Positions 32,535-39,019 of a stretch of DNA of 39,019 bases are shown in pieces (the stretch's first letter is position 1; each line of letters begins with the position of its first letter). The notes beneath the pieces are model-generated. The model was not told where the DNA came from. It worked only from the letters and a program-made list of their open reading frames with translations, and searched no databases. Both the position numbers and the translations under genes were made by a program. Source of the stretch: Prevotellaceae bacterium (GTDB taxonomy: Bacteria; Bacteroidota; Bacteroidia; Bacteroidales; UBA932); NCBI GenBank assembly GCA_031280885.1, contig JAITGD010000113.1, positions 1 through 39,019 on the forward strand, read 5' to 3'.

Positions 32535-34781
32535 TTAGTTAAGTTTTAGTTTGTTTTTCAGATAACTGTAAGAACTTATTCCCCGACTTGCAGCATCGGA
32601 GAAAGCCGGATTTCGCCGGTTTTCCACTAAGAGACGATACCATCGACTAATCATCTGCCGGTATGGTCGTATGTAATCTGCATTATCGTCGAACGAGGCG
32701 AGGGTAGCCAGCAGGAACATCATATTGCTTGCAGTTTCGACAGGCGATTGCGTGGAACTAATTTGTCCGTTCAACAAAGGATAGTCGCCAATATTGGATG
32801 GCGGGAAATCTTTGCCCCACAAATCGCTTTCGCCGTATTTCAGCAGAGGTTCGAGTTGCGCTTTCAGCAGTTTGCTGTTGCAGGCAAGAAAGAGCGAAGA
32901 AGAGCGCAGTATGTCCGACGCTCCGTTACGCGATAAAAGCAGTAAACCGTCGTGCTTGTCAAAGACTGTTTTGAAAGCAGACACTGTTTCGCGGTAATCG
33001 AAGGCTTCAGGCATGGACTGCAATTGCCGATTTAGGGCTTCGCATCGCTTTATCACTGCGGAATAATCTCGACGAGCAGTGGAGAAAATCTGTTCTATCG
33101 TCTTGTCGTCGTTTCGGTTCCAATATGGCGGCAAGTTGTCGCCGAAATACTGTACGGCGTATCTCTCATCGTATCCTGCCATGATGAAACCTGAGGCTTT
33201 CGCTGTTTTTCCGAATGTGCGAGTCAGACAGATACGGGACTTTTCTCTTGTTGCGGCAAGGGTATTTGTCGTGTCGGTACACAGAAAAAAATATCCGCCC
33301 GAGTTTTCTCTGTTTGTTTCGAATATTTTTTGTTCGGATTTTCCGGTCTTTATAAACCATAAATCATTTTTTGCATATATTTCGGCGGAATATGGTTCGG
33401 CAGCGCTTATCGGTCCGGGCGCTGTTTCAAAATTGATTTCCACTTCGTGCGTTTCGCCGTCGAGCGAGCTTATTTCGTATGAGATGTAATTAAGCGGACG
33501 GGAAAACACCTCAATGTCGTTAGGCAACAAAGGCGCGGTAAAGTCCAGTTTTAGTTCGACTTGCCCGCACTCGAACCGGTAATGCGTTTGAGTAGCCTGC
33601 ACGTTTACCGATGTTTGATGTGCAATATCATCGCTACGGACATCGAAATCAGCCAAAGCTCCGCCGCCCAAATTCCGGCAATGAGCCGCCACGCACAATT
33701 TATTTCCCTTGATTGTCGTTTTTATGTTTTCCGGAATTTCTATTCTTCGGTTTTTGCTCCATTCAAAACCTGTTTTCACAAGTTGTATTCCGTTTATGTA
33801 CAAGTCGAACACGTCATCGTGCGAATATTCCAGCACGAGGTTTTTTTTCTTTGCCTCCGGTTCGAGTTGTATCTCTCTGCGCAGCCATATTTCCGGCGTA
33901 TTCCAGACTGTATTCACTTGATAATCGACAGGCGTTCCGAAAGGCGCTTTTCCTGTATTCCATGTTGTGTCGTTGAAATCAGTCTGTTCCCACTTGTCGG
34001 ATGGCGGCGAAAAAGTATATTTGCACTGTCTGTCTTCGCACGGTTCGTCCACGATGTAAATGCCGAAATCGAGCAAAGCTTCGCCCTGCAAATTCTTGCC
34101 ATGTGCCGCCAGAATAATTTCTTCGTTATCTCGAAAGCTTGTTCTCACATCTTCGGGGATTTCTATCAAACGATTTTCGCCCCATTTAAATCCTGTTTTT
34201 ATGATGTGTACTCCGTTTATATACAGCTCGAAAATATCGTCGTGCGAGTATTTGAGATACCATTTGCTGTCGGAAGGATTGTCTTTCGTTAGCCTGATTT
34301 TCCTGCGTACCCAAATTGAGGGGGAGGTCCATATTGTTCTGATATGCGGGTAGTATCGTGAAAGATATGTGGGACTTCCGAAGGGCGCTCGACCGGAATC
34401 CCATTCGCTGTCGTCGAAATCGTGTTTTTGCCAGTTTCCCGATGGTTGGACGAAAGTGTATTTCGCTTGCCATTCTTCGTTGTACGACATGCCGGCTACG
34501 ATTATGTCGGGACGTTTTTCCGTTCCCATAAAGCGATATGCCTGTCCGTCCACCCGAAGGATGCCTGTCAGTGCATGTTCCTTTCCGTCGGCGTCCTGTA
34601 GGCGGGAACTATACAGCGTCGGCGAAACCGAACGAAGATTGATTTGTTCATCTATCGTGATAAGCGGATAAACTTCTTGCTTCGTGTCTTCCCATGCAAC
34701 AGTCCGAATGTCGGCAGTTTCGTCGCAGGATACGAGCGCCGTCAAAATCAACAGAAATAAATATGTTCTAATTTTCATCAT
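32535..34781 (-). CDS. Glutaminase-A-like lipoprotein (DUF4964/5127/4965) with doubled beta-sandwich and shortened catalytic domain
   Basis: This 748-residue lipoprotein has lipobox LVSC (Cys19). A DUF4964 segment (VYPLITIDEQINLRSVSPTLY, RVDGQAYRFMG) is followed by two copies of a galactose-binding-like sandwich. The copies share FDDSEWDSGRAPFG / FNDTTWNTGKAPFG and YSHDDIFELYINGVHIIKTGF / YSHDDVFDLYINGIQLVKTGF, offset by about 141 residues. A DUF5127 part follows (VQATQTHYRFECGQVELKLDFTAP to YAVQYFGDNLPPYWNR). The C-terminal DUF4965-like (alpha/alpha)6 part ends soon after GDYPLLNGQ and SPVETASNMMFL. The usual relatives I know have one sandwich and about 200 more C-terminal residues with a DDFAGH-type motif, missing here, so catalysis is doubtful and a binding role likely. 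It is 1 bp downstream of the transglutaminase gene. Confidence 0.82.
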   Translation of the reverse strand: MMKIRTYLFLLILTALVSCDETADIRTVAWEDTKQEVYPLITIDEQINLRSVSPTLYSSRLQDADGKEHALTGILRVDGQAYRFMGTEKRPDIIVAGMSYNEEWQAKYTFVQPSGNWQKHDFDDSEWDSGRAPFGSPTYLSRYYPHIRTIWTSPSIWVRRKIRLTKDNPSDSKWYLKYSHDDIFELYINGVHIIKTGFKWGENRLIEIPEDVRTSFRDNEEIILAAHGKNLQGEALLDFGIYIVDEPCEDRQCKYTFSPPSDKWEQTDFNDTTWNTGKAPFGTPVDYQVNTVWNTPEIWLRREIQLEPEAKKKNLVLEYSHDDVFDLYINGIQLVKTGFEWSKNRRIEIPENIKTTIKGNKLCVAAHCRNLGGGALADFDVRSDDIAHQTSVNVQATQTHYRFECGQVELKLDFTAPLLPNDIEVFSRPLNYISYEISSLDGETHEVEINFETAPGPISAAEPYSAEIYAKNDLWFIKTGKSEQKIFETNRENSGGYFFLCTDTTNTLAATREKSRICLTRTFGKTAKASGFIMAGYDERYAVQYFGDNLPPYWNRNDDKTIEQIFSTARRDYSAVIKRCEALNRQLQSMPEAFDYRETVSAFKTVFDKHDGLLLLSRNGASDILRSSSLFLACNSKLLKAQLEPLLKYGESDLWGKDFPPSNIGDYPLLNGQISSTQSPVETASNMMFLLATLASFDDNADYIRPYRQMISRWYRLLVENRRNPAFSDAASRGISSYSYLKNKLKLN

Positions 34782-34782
34782 C

Positions 34783-36768
34783 TTATCTCCAGATTTGTTG
34801 TCCGTTTTCGTATGTAAATATTCGCTCCTGCAAGCCTCGTGTGTGATTTTTCAGATACAGGAGGGCGTTTCGGGGAACGTTCCGGTACAATAGCGAGTCG
34901 GAATTGCTTTCGACTATGCCCAATGATTTCCATTCTGTGTCCATATAAAACAATTCGAAGGTGTCGCCCGGACGGATGTAATTGTCGCGGTTGCGAGGCG
35001 TATAGACGACAGTGAAAAGATTTCGCGACTGTCCTAAATCCAGTCCCGCCCAGCCGCCCCATCCATCTTTGTAATCGAACGACGTCCATGTTTTTCCGTC
35101 GAACACGTTGGTATATTCGTGCGGATCGGCAGGATTGAACGAACCGGGTGTGCCGACGACTTTCCCCGTCAGAGGGAGGGTATCCTGTTCCGTTTCGTAA
35201 AATGCCGCTTCCGATATGTTGCAGTAGCTTCCTTCCGCTCCGTAGAAACGCACATATCTATATGGACGTTTCGTTTTCAGCTTCGCTTTTACGAGCAATC
35301 TGTTTGGTATGATATTGATTACATGAAGCGTATCTTTGTGAATAAATCCGGCGTCGTTGCTTCCTTCGAAAACGCCGCCGCATATTCGGGAACGAAACAG
35401 GATTTCGCCTTCGATGCTGAATTTGGAGTGGAGTATTACGTCCTGTACGCTGTCTTGCCCTGCATAAAATGTTAGCCGGTTCGTTAAAGGGTCGATACGA
35501 AAAGGATTCGATAGGTAAACGGGACGATTGTTTTCCCAGCCTGCAATCCGCCAAATGTCGCCTTTTTGTACGTTACGAAAACTGAGTCCCTCTTTCGTAA
35601 GCGGCGCCCAGTCCACAGGCGTCCAATCGCGATGCTGACTGTTGCAGAGGTAGGCGATTTTTGTGCTTTGTTTTCGTTTGTAAAGTTGCTCGGCGGAAAT
35701 ATGGATTTGGCGGGCACAGTATTTGGCATAATGAGAAGTAACGTCCACAAACCTTGGCTGTTCAAACAATTCAGGAAAGGACGCCTCTCCAACTTGCATG
35801 GCTTTTTTCAACGAACGGTTTTGTCCGAAAGTATAACGATAGACTTTGGTTTTTGCATCTTCTCTGATTTTATTGCTGCGCACCGGGGTAACTGTTTCCG
35901 GAAAATCCTGACAGTACAATTCTCTGTTTTTGTCATGGAAAGAAATCCAGAAATGCCCAACGTTGTCGTTTCCTCTGACAGGGACGACATCAATATGACA
36001 GGGAATGCCCAAAGCCCTGCATACATATACGGCATAATCGGTTAGTTCCCTGCAACTGCCACTTTTATACCGTGCAATCGAAGCTCCGACGTGTGGCAAA
36101 TCTGCCGGAGACACGGTGGTGAAACGAATTTCTTTCCAGTTTGTAATATGACGCATCAGAAGATATACTGCTTGAATTGGGTCTTCCATCACGTCCGCGC
36201 TTTCGTACCTGAGCGCTTCCAGCATTGGGTTGTATTCTCTGTAAAATTTTTCTCTCCAGTATTCCGGTTTTTCGTCGCCGATGCGATAGGGAAGAATGTA
36301 TTCGCAAAAATCGTCGAACGACACGTTTTTGCCCCATGGTTGCTCGTGCCAAACTTTGAAAGCCCAATCAATATTGTTGCAGAGATATGCGGAATCGAGC
36401 GTCAAGATGTCCTCTTTCGTGCGCAGAGAATCGAGGCGAAAAGCGCCGTAGCGACTGATGACTGAATCTAAAAGTTCTTCCGGACTATGGTTTGTTCCGA
36501 TGTTTTCCCGAAGCAAACGGAAATAACTTAGATAATTATTCAGCAGATTGCCTTCGTAATAGACGTAACCCGGCATATTGACAATCAGAAATTCCGCAGC
36601 TTTTAACTTTAAACTGTCGGCAGGGTTTTTGGAATAGCGCTTTAAAACTTTTTCCAGTTCGCAACGATTATCTCCTGCCTGCTTCAATACATTTTCTATC
36701 TCCGACGAATAAGGTTTTGTGCATGAGATACATAAAAACAAAGCCGAAATATAATAGAATCTATACAT
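34783..36768 (-). CDS. Transglutaminase-like lipoprotein with C-terminal discoidin-like modules
   Basis: This 661-residue lipoprotein has lipobox CISC (Cys16). A helical N-terminal region (about 20-200) is followed by a transglutaminase/papain-like core with Cys239 (YKSGSCRELTDYAVYVCRALGIPCHID), His272 (NVGHFWISF) and Asp288 (YCQDFPE), a complete triad in the usual order. The C-terminal 260 residues are beta-rich, with RPYRYVRFYGAEGSYCNISEAAFYE, TNVFDGKTWTSFDY and GGWAGLDLGQSRNLF, resembling discoidin-type binding modules. Bacterial members act as peptidases or amide-bond transferases on proteins or peptidoglycan. It is the first gene of the operon running to GH110, 84 bp after the preceding gene with a hairpin in the gap. 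Substrate unknown. Confidence 0.85.
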   Translation of the reverse strand: MYRFYYISALFLCISCTKPYSSEIENVLKQAGDNRCELEKVLKRYSKNPADSLKLKAAEFLIVNMPGYVYYEGNLLNNYLSYFRLLRENIGTNHSPEELLDSVISRYGAFRLDSLRTKEDILTLDSAYLCNNIDWAFKVWHEQPWGKNVSFDDFCEYILPYRIGDEKPEYWREKFYREYNPMLEALRYESADVMEDPIQAVYLLMRHITNWKEIRFTTVSPADLPHVGASIARYKSGSCRELTDYAVYVCRALGIPCHIDVVPVRGNDNVGHFWISFHDKNRELYCQDFPETVTPVRSNKIREDAKTKVYRYTFGQNRSLKKAMQVGEASFPELFEQPRFVDVTSHYAKYCARQIHISAEQLYKRKQSTKIAYLCNSQHRDWTPVDWAPLTKEGLSFRNVQKGDIWRIAGWENNRPVYLSNPFRIDPLTNRLTFYAGQDSVQDVILHSKFSIEGEILFRSRICGGVFEGSNDAGFIHKDTLHVINIIPNRLLVKAKLKTKRPYRYVRFYGAEGSYCNISEAAFYETEQDTLPLTGKVVGTPGSFNPADPHEYTNVFDGKTWTSFDYKDGWGGWAGLDLGQSRNLFTVVYTPRNRDNYIRPGDTFELFYMDTEWKSLGIVESNSDSLLYRNVPRNALLYLKNHTRGLQERIFTYENGQQIWR

Positions 36769-36804
36769 AAAATTCAGAATATCTTTTCATTTTTAATGTT
36801 TTTA

Positions 36805-36838
36805 ATACAGTTTGGGCAATCAAATGCCCAAACTGTAT
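36805..36838 (-). terminator. 14-bp stem hairpin after the 37.5-kb secreted-protein gene
   Basis: ATACAGTTTGGGCA and TGCCCAAACTGTAT form a perfect 14-bp stem with loop ATCAAA, 15 bp downstream of the stop codon at 36853. It lies between two minus-strand genes and probably ends the upstream transcript, so that the transglutaminase operon has its own promoter. No uridine run follows, so efficiency is uncertain. Confidence 0.65.
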
Positions 36839-36852
36839 GTAAAAATGGCATT

Positions 36853-37530
36853 TTATCTCGTAGCTTGATAGACGGGGATTTTACACCCACATTTTAAATA
36901 CACTACCACCGGAATACCGCCAGGCAGGACCTCGTTATTGTCGTTCAAAATAAATTCTTTAAATATTTCTAAATAATCTAATTTTGCTAAACCTGCAAAC
37001 AATATCACCGACGATAAGGGAGAATAGAAATCGTATTGTACTGATTTGTGTGCATATCCCGACAGTTCGCCTTTGGCGAGTTCGGCGTCTATACATTTCA
37101 AATATGTTTCTTTTTCAGGTTTGATATTCCGAATAAAATCCATATATTTTTGCCATAGAAACTTGCGGTATTCCTGCCATGCTTCTTTAGTAGGATAATA
37201 AAGCTGTTTAACAAAGTCTTTCATATCCACGTTGATATCTGTTCCGATTGTGTCTTGCTGTATTTCTGCATCCAGCGAAAAACCGGTTAGTGTTTTAAAA
37301 CTATGACTACAGTCGCCATTATAGTCTTTTTCAGGCGTTACATTTTTGAACTTGTTATGTTCTATACAGAACTTATAAAAATATTCAACAGCCTCATATT
37401 TGATTTTCAAGTTCAGCGCTTTGAATATGTTTTGCATATTCGTACAACAAGCTGAATCCTCTGCCGGTTGTGCATAAACAAATACAGCTGGGAGAAAACA
37501 TAAATAAAATACAATAATTATTTTTTTCAT
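36853..37530 (-). CDS. Secreted protein of unknown function, Cys-rich
   Basis: I do not recognise this 225-residue protein. It has a clear signal peptide (MKKIIIVFYLCFLPAVFVYAQ, cleavage about residue 20). The mature region has SACCTNMQNIFKALNLKIKYEAVEYFYKFCIEHNKF, a YYPTKEAWQEYRKFLWQKYMDFIRNIKP helix and a C-terminal VVVYLKCGCKIPVYQ. Several Cys (CC, CxC) may form disulfides. It is flanked by hairpin terminators on both sides (36805-36838 and 37551-37577), so it is probably a monocistronic unit. It shares secretion, size and Cys content with the 30.2-30.8-kb protein, but I see no convincing alignment. Confidence 0.75.
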   Translation of the reverse strand: MKKIIIVFYLCFLPAVFVYAQPAEDSACCTNMQNIFKALNLKIKYEAVEYFYKFCIEHNKFKNVTPEKDYNGDCSHSFKTLTGFSLDAEIQQDTIGTDINVDMKDFVKQLYYPTKEAWQEYRKFLWQKYMDFIRNIKPEKETYLKCIDAELAKGELSGYAHKSVQYDFYSPLSSVILFAGLAKLDYLEIFKEFILNDNNEVLPGGIPVVVYLKCGCKIPVYQATR

Positions 37531-37550
37531 ATACTTAAAATTAGTAAAAA

Positions 37551-37577
37551 CCTGACAGATTTTGAATGTCTGTCAGG
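37551..37577 (-). terminator. Intrinsic terminator of the papain-like lipoprotein gene
   Basis: CCTGACAGA (37551-37559) and TCTGTCAGG (37569-37577) form a perfect 9-bp stem. In the minus direction it is followed by TTTTTACTAATTTT. It lies 15 bp after the stop codon at 37593, a textbook position. Confidence 0.85.
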
Positions 37578-37592
37578 CTTTTGTGCGACAAA

Positions 37593-38528
37593 TTACTTTC
37601 TATAATATCTAATATCATCTGTTATATAGTTACTGAAAAAACCACCACAGTTAGGATTGTAAGTATAAATTCCTAATTGCCCGCATTTTGCCTCAAGTTT
37701 CGTTACTTGTCCATTTACAACCTCTTTAACAATAGCACTATGATGAGGAATAATCCCGTAATTAGAAATATATCTATATGATACCCATCTGTCACCGACT
37801 TTTGGCGTTGATTCTCGTGAATAGCCTGAGCCATTAATATCGGGATAATTATTCCATAGAGGATGATTTGGCTCATAATAAGGGTCATTCGGATTAGGCG
37901 CCCCCCATACATAAGTATGACAGTTGTAAGCGTTAGGATTGTCAACACCATTTATTTTGCGATAGGTTGCTGTGCCGGGTACCGACACACTATCACAAGA
38001 ATTGCTTGTCTCATACCCACTCTTCAAACGAACTTGCGTCCATTCAACCGCATGCCTTTCTATCAATGTATATATTTGTTTGGGGGCATAATATTCGCCT
38101 TCTTCTAATATTTGTCCGGTCAAACTGTAATAGTTAGCATGGGCATATTCATTACTATAGAAAGAGAACACTTTGACGCCTCCCGTAAAACTGTTTTTCA
38201 CATACGCAATCTGCAATTTTCTGACAGAATCCTTCCCTGCCGAATTTTTGCCTTTGTATATTTCAATTGAAACATGTAAAGTCTTGCCGTCCGGCATGGT
38301 TTTTATCTCGGCTTTATCCCAGTCGGGTTCCTGTGTGCCGACAAAATCACTTGCTGTCTCTTGCGATTTAAACCAGTTTTTAAAATCGGCAATTTCTAAA
38401 TCCGAAGGATCTTGATAGCTTTCAATAGCAGTGTCCAGCACATCATACTTACTGCAGCCTCCTACAATGATTCCCAGAGAAATCATACAGGCCAAAATCA
38501 TGAAACCAAAAGGTTTCGTTATGTTCAT
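37593..38528 (-). CDS. Lipoprotein with papain/NlpC-like Cys-His arrangement
   Basis: From the ATG at 38528 the protein has 311 residues with a signal segment and lipobox IVGGC (Cys25). An in-frame ATG at 38555 would add a polar MITTNKTNK and arises from an 18-bp-period duplication of the leader, so I prefer 38528. After a beta-rich N-terminal part, residues 195-310 show NPNAYNCHTYVWGAPNP (Cys203), KVGDRWVSYRYIS, IIPHHSAIVKEV (His262/263) and LEAKCGQLGIYTYNP. A Cys at a helix start followed by a buried His on a strand is the pattern of NlpC/P60, CHAP and related papain-fold amidases, but I cannot assign a family. It may act on peptides or peptidoglycan in the envelope. Its own terminator follows. 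Confidence 0.8.
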   Translation of the reverse strand: MNITKPFGFMILACMISLGIIVGGCSKYDVLDTAIESYQDPSDLEIADFKNWFKSQETASDFVGTQEPDWDKAEIKTMPDGKTLHVSIEIYKGKNSAGKDSVRKLQIAYVKNSFTGGVKVFSFYSNEYAHANYYSLTGQILEEGEYYAPKQIYTLIERHAVEWTQVRLKSGYETSNSCDSVSVPGTATYRKINGVDNPNAYNCHTYVWGAPNPNDPYYEPNHPLWNNYPDINGSGYSRESTPKVGDRWVSYRYISNYGIIPHHSAIVKEVVNGQVTKLEAKCGQLGIYTYNPNCGGFFSNYITDDIRYYRK

Positions 38529-38540
38529 TTTGTTTGTTTT

Positions 38541-38569
38541 ATTTGTTGTTATCATTTTATTTGTTGTTA
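38541..38569. repeat. 11-bp direct repeat with 18-bp period in the lipoprotein leader
   Basis: ATTTGTTGTTA occurs at 38541-38551 and 38559-38569. On the minus strand the duplicated A-rich leader carries an extra in-frame ATG at 38555, much as in the DUF5000 gene at 10703-10738. Confidence 0.65.
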
Positions 38570-38624
38570 AGGGCTTCGGTTTAGAAACAATTTAAACCTA
38601 AACCGAAACATGCCTTGAAGCCCT
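38570..38624 (-). promoter_or_regulatory. Nested two-stem hairpin in the leader of the papain-like lipoprotein gene
   Basis: AGGGCTTC (38570-38577) pairs with GAAGCCCT (38617-38624), and CGGTTTAG (38577-38584) pairs with CTAAACCG (38598-38605), two stacked 8-bp stems. On the minus strand it ends 41 bp before the lipoprotein ATG. It could be a leader regulator, or the terminator of whatever reads in from 38639-39019. It resembles no riboswitch I know. Confidence 0.5.
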
Positions 38625-38638
38625 GTGCTTTACTTATT

Positions 38639-39019
38639 TTAACCGCACATAAACCTTTCGGCAAATGTTAAAAATTCATCAGACCGTGTTTCGTGCCGCT
38701 TTGCGTAACGACGGAGTTTTAATGTCCGCAGTTTCACAAGATAACTCTCTGCCCGATACTTCGATGTTTCGAAATACTTGTTATCGTCTCCGCAAAGGGG
38801 CAAGCGCACAAGCCTCGGCCTTACTCTGTTCTACTTTGCGGAGACTAAGCCACTCAGGTTCGTCTTGCAAAGGAAATGTATCCAATGCCTCCATGTTAAA
38901 CAGATTGCACATAACTCACCCTCCGCCACGTATTGCGCTGACACACAGCGAGATCTGGGGGGGGGGGGGGGTAAACAACTCCGGGTCAACAAAGTGCCGC
39001 TGCTCGACCGAATAAAATC
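38639..39019 (-). other. Unassigned stretch with a split open frame, long inverted repeat and G/C tract
   Basis: No gene can be called with confidence. On the minus strand one frame is open from 39019 to 38639 (127 codons), broken by a single TAG at 38831-38833. The first part reads through the C15 run as five Pro and continues PRSRCVSAQYVAEGELC; the second is basic (RAESYLVKLRTLKLRRYAKR). The plus strand is also open at 38665-39015, so coding on either strand is unproven. A 12-bp perfect inverted repeat, GTCTCCGCAAAG (38786-38797) and CTTTGCGGAGAC (38834-38845), encloses 36 bp and lies across the TAG. The features suit a mobile or repeated element or a decayed small-protein gene cut by the window edge. 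Confidence 0.4.
38957..38971. repeat. Homopolymeric run of 15 G
   Basis: Fifteen consecutive G follow AGATCT. Runs of this length slip readily during replication and are classic phase-variation tracts when inside a gene or promoter. Here the run lies in open frames on both strands. Sequencing error in run length is also common. Confidence 0.9.

Noticed and set aside
33561-34292. Plus-strand open frame of 243 codons
   Set aside because: It lies antisense within the doubled-sandwich lipoprotein, whose reading frame has recognisable domains; the antisense product has no known features.
37551-37577. Inverted repeat as an insertion-sequence end
   Set aside because: The position just after a stop codon and the following T-run fit an intrinsic terminator, and there is no transposase or target duplication nearby.
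38781-38912. Minus-strand 43-codon frame starting MCNLFNMEALDTFPLQ, with NMEAL recalling NVEALT-type peptides
   Set aside because: It lacks the signal peptide and Cys pattern of NVEALT proteins and overlaps the longer split frame; the similarity is only a few residues.
38665-39015. Plus-strand open frame of 116 codons spanning the G run
   Set aside because: The composition looks unnatural (Ser/Arg/His-rich with a Gly run), no promoter or leader is evident, and the opposite strand is open over the same bases; I keep the region as unassigned.

Overview
The window reads as chromosomal DNA of a member of the Bacteroidota, most likely order Bacteroidales. The evidence is a SusC/SusD outer-membrane glycan-uptake pair with a FecR-type anti-sigma protein, Bacteroidetes-specific DUF families (DUF4998, DUF4959/5126/5000, DUF4491, DUF4964/5127/4965), Nqr-type respiratory genes, several promoters of the Bacteroides TAnnTTTG type, and A-rich leaders without Shine-Dalgarno sites. 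I cannot name a genus. Statements about families rest on recognition of the protein sequences, not on database searches.

Layout. 1-2026 (minus): start of a DUF1016/YhcG nuclease-like gene and two family-2 glycosyltransferases. 2201-5345 (minus): housekeeping run pgk, HIT hydrolase, rodA. 5409-17140 (minus): a polysaccharide utilisation locus (PUL), read fecR, susC, susD, two discoidin-like surface lipoproteins, a 584-bp repeat-filled gap, then a GH95 alpha-L-fucosidase. 17241-19021 (plus, divergent): a DUF4491 membrane protein and a serine-type sulfatase. 19120-21936 (plus): DUF177, rpmF, plsX, fabH, followed by tRNA-Arg(CCT). 22313-28295 (plus): nqrA, nqrB and nqrC, then, where nqrD-F would be expected, an ORF6N DNA-binding-type protein and a lone HyfB/NuoL-like proton-channel subunit. 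28392-36768 (minus): a tight five-gene operon of transglutaminase-like lipoprotein, glutaminase-like lipoprotein with a doubled beta-sandwich, O-antigen-ligase/TPR membrane protein, unknown secreted protein, and GH110 alpha-galactosidase. 36853-38528 (minus): two secreted or lipidated proteins, one with a papain/NlpC-like Cys-His arrangement. 38639-39019: an unassigned stretch with a long inverted repeat and a run of 15 G.

Functional picture. SusCD plus GH95 fucosidase, a sulfatase and a GH110 alpha-1,3-galactosidase together suggest foraging on fucosylated, sulfated, blood-group-like host glycans such as mucin O-glycans (inference). SusC carries an STN domain and faces a FecR anti-sigma gene, but no ECF sigma gene lies nearby. 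The five-gene operon joins protein-directed folds (transglutaminase, glutaminase-like) with glycan-directed ones (Wzy_C ligase, GH110); its purpose is unknown and it is the best candidate here for an undescribed system.

A second theme is intergenic. Short tandem arrays (7-, 8-, 11- and 22-mers), a CTGCGTAGC/CTGCGCAG box, a 23-bp dispersed repeat and several perfect palindromes sit at gene boundaries. In at least four genes (rodA, the DUF4998 lipoprotein, GH95, GH110) the repeat supplies the stop codon or the last residues of the protein.
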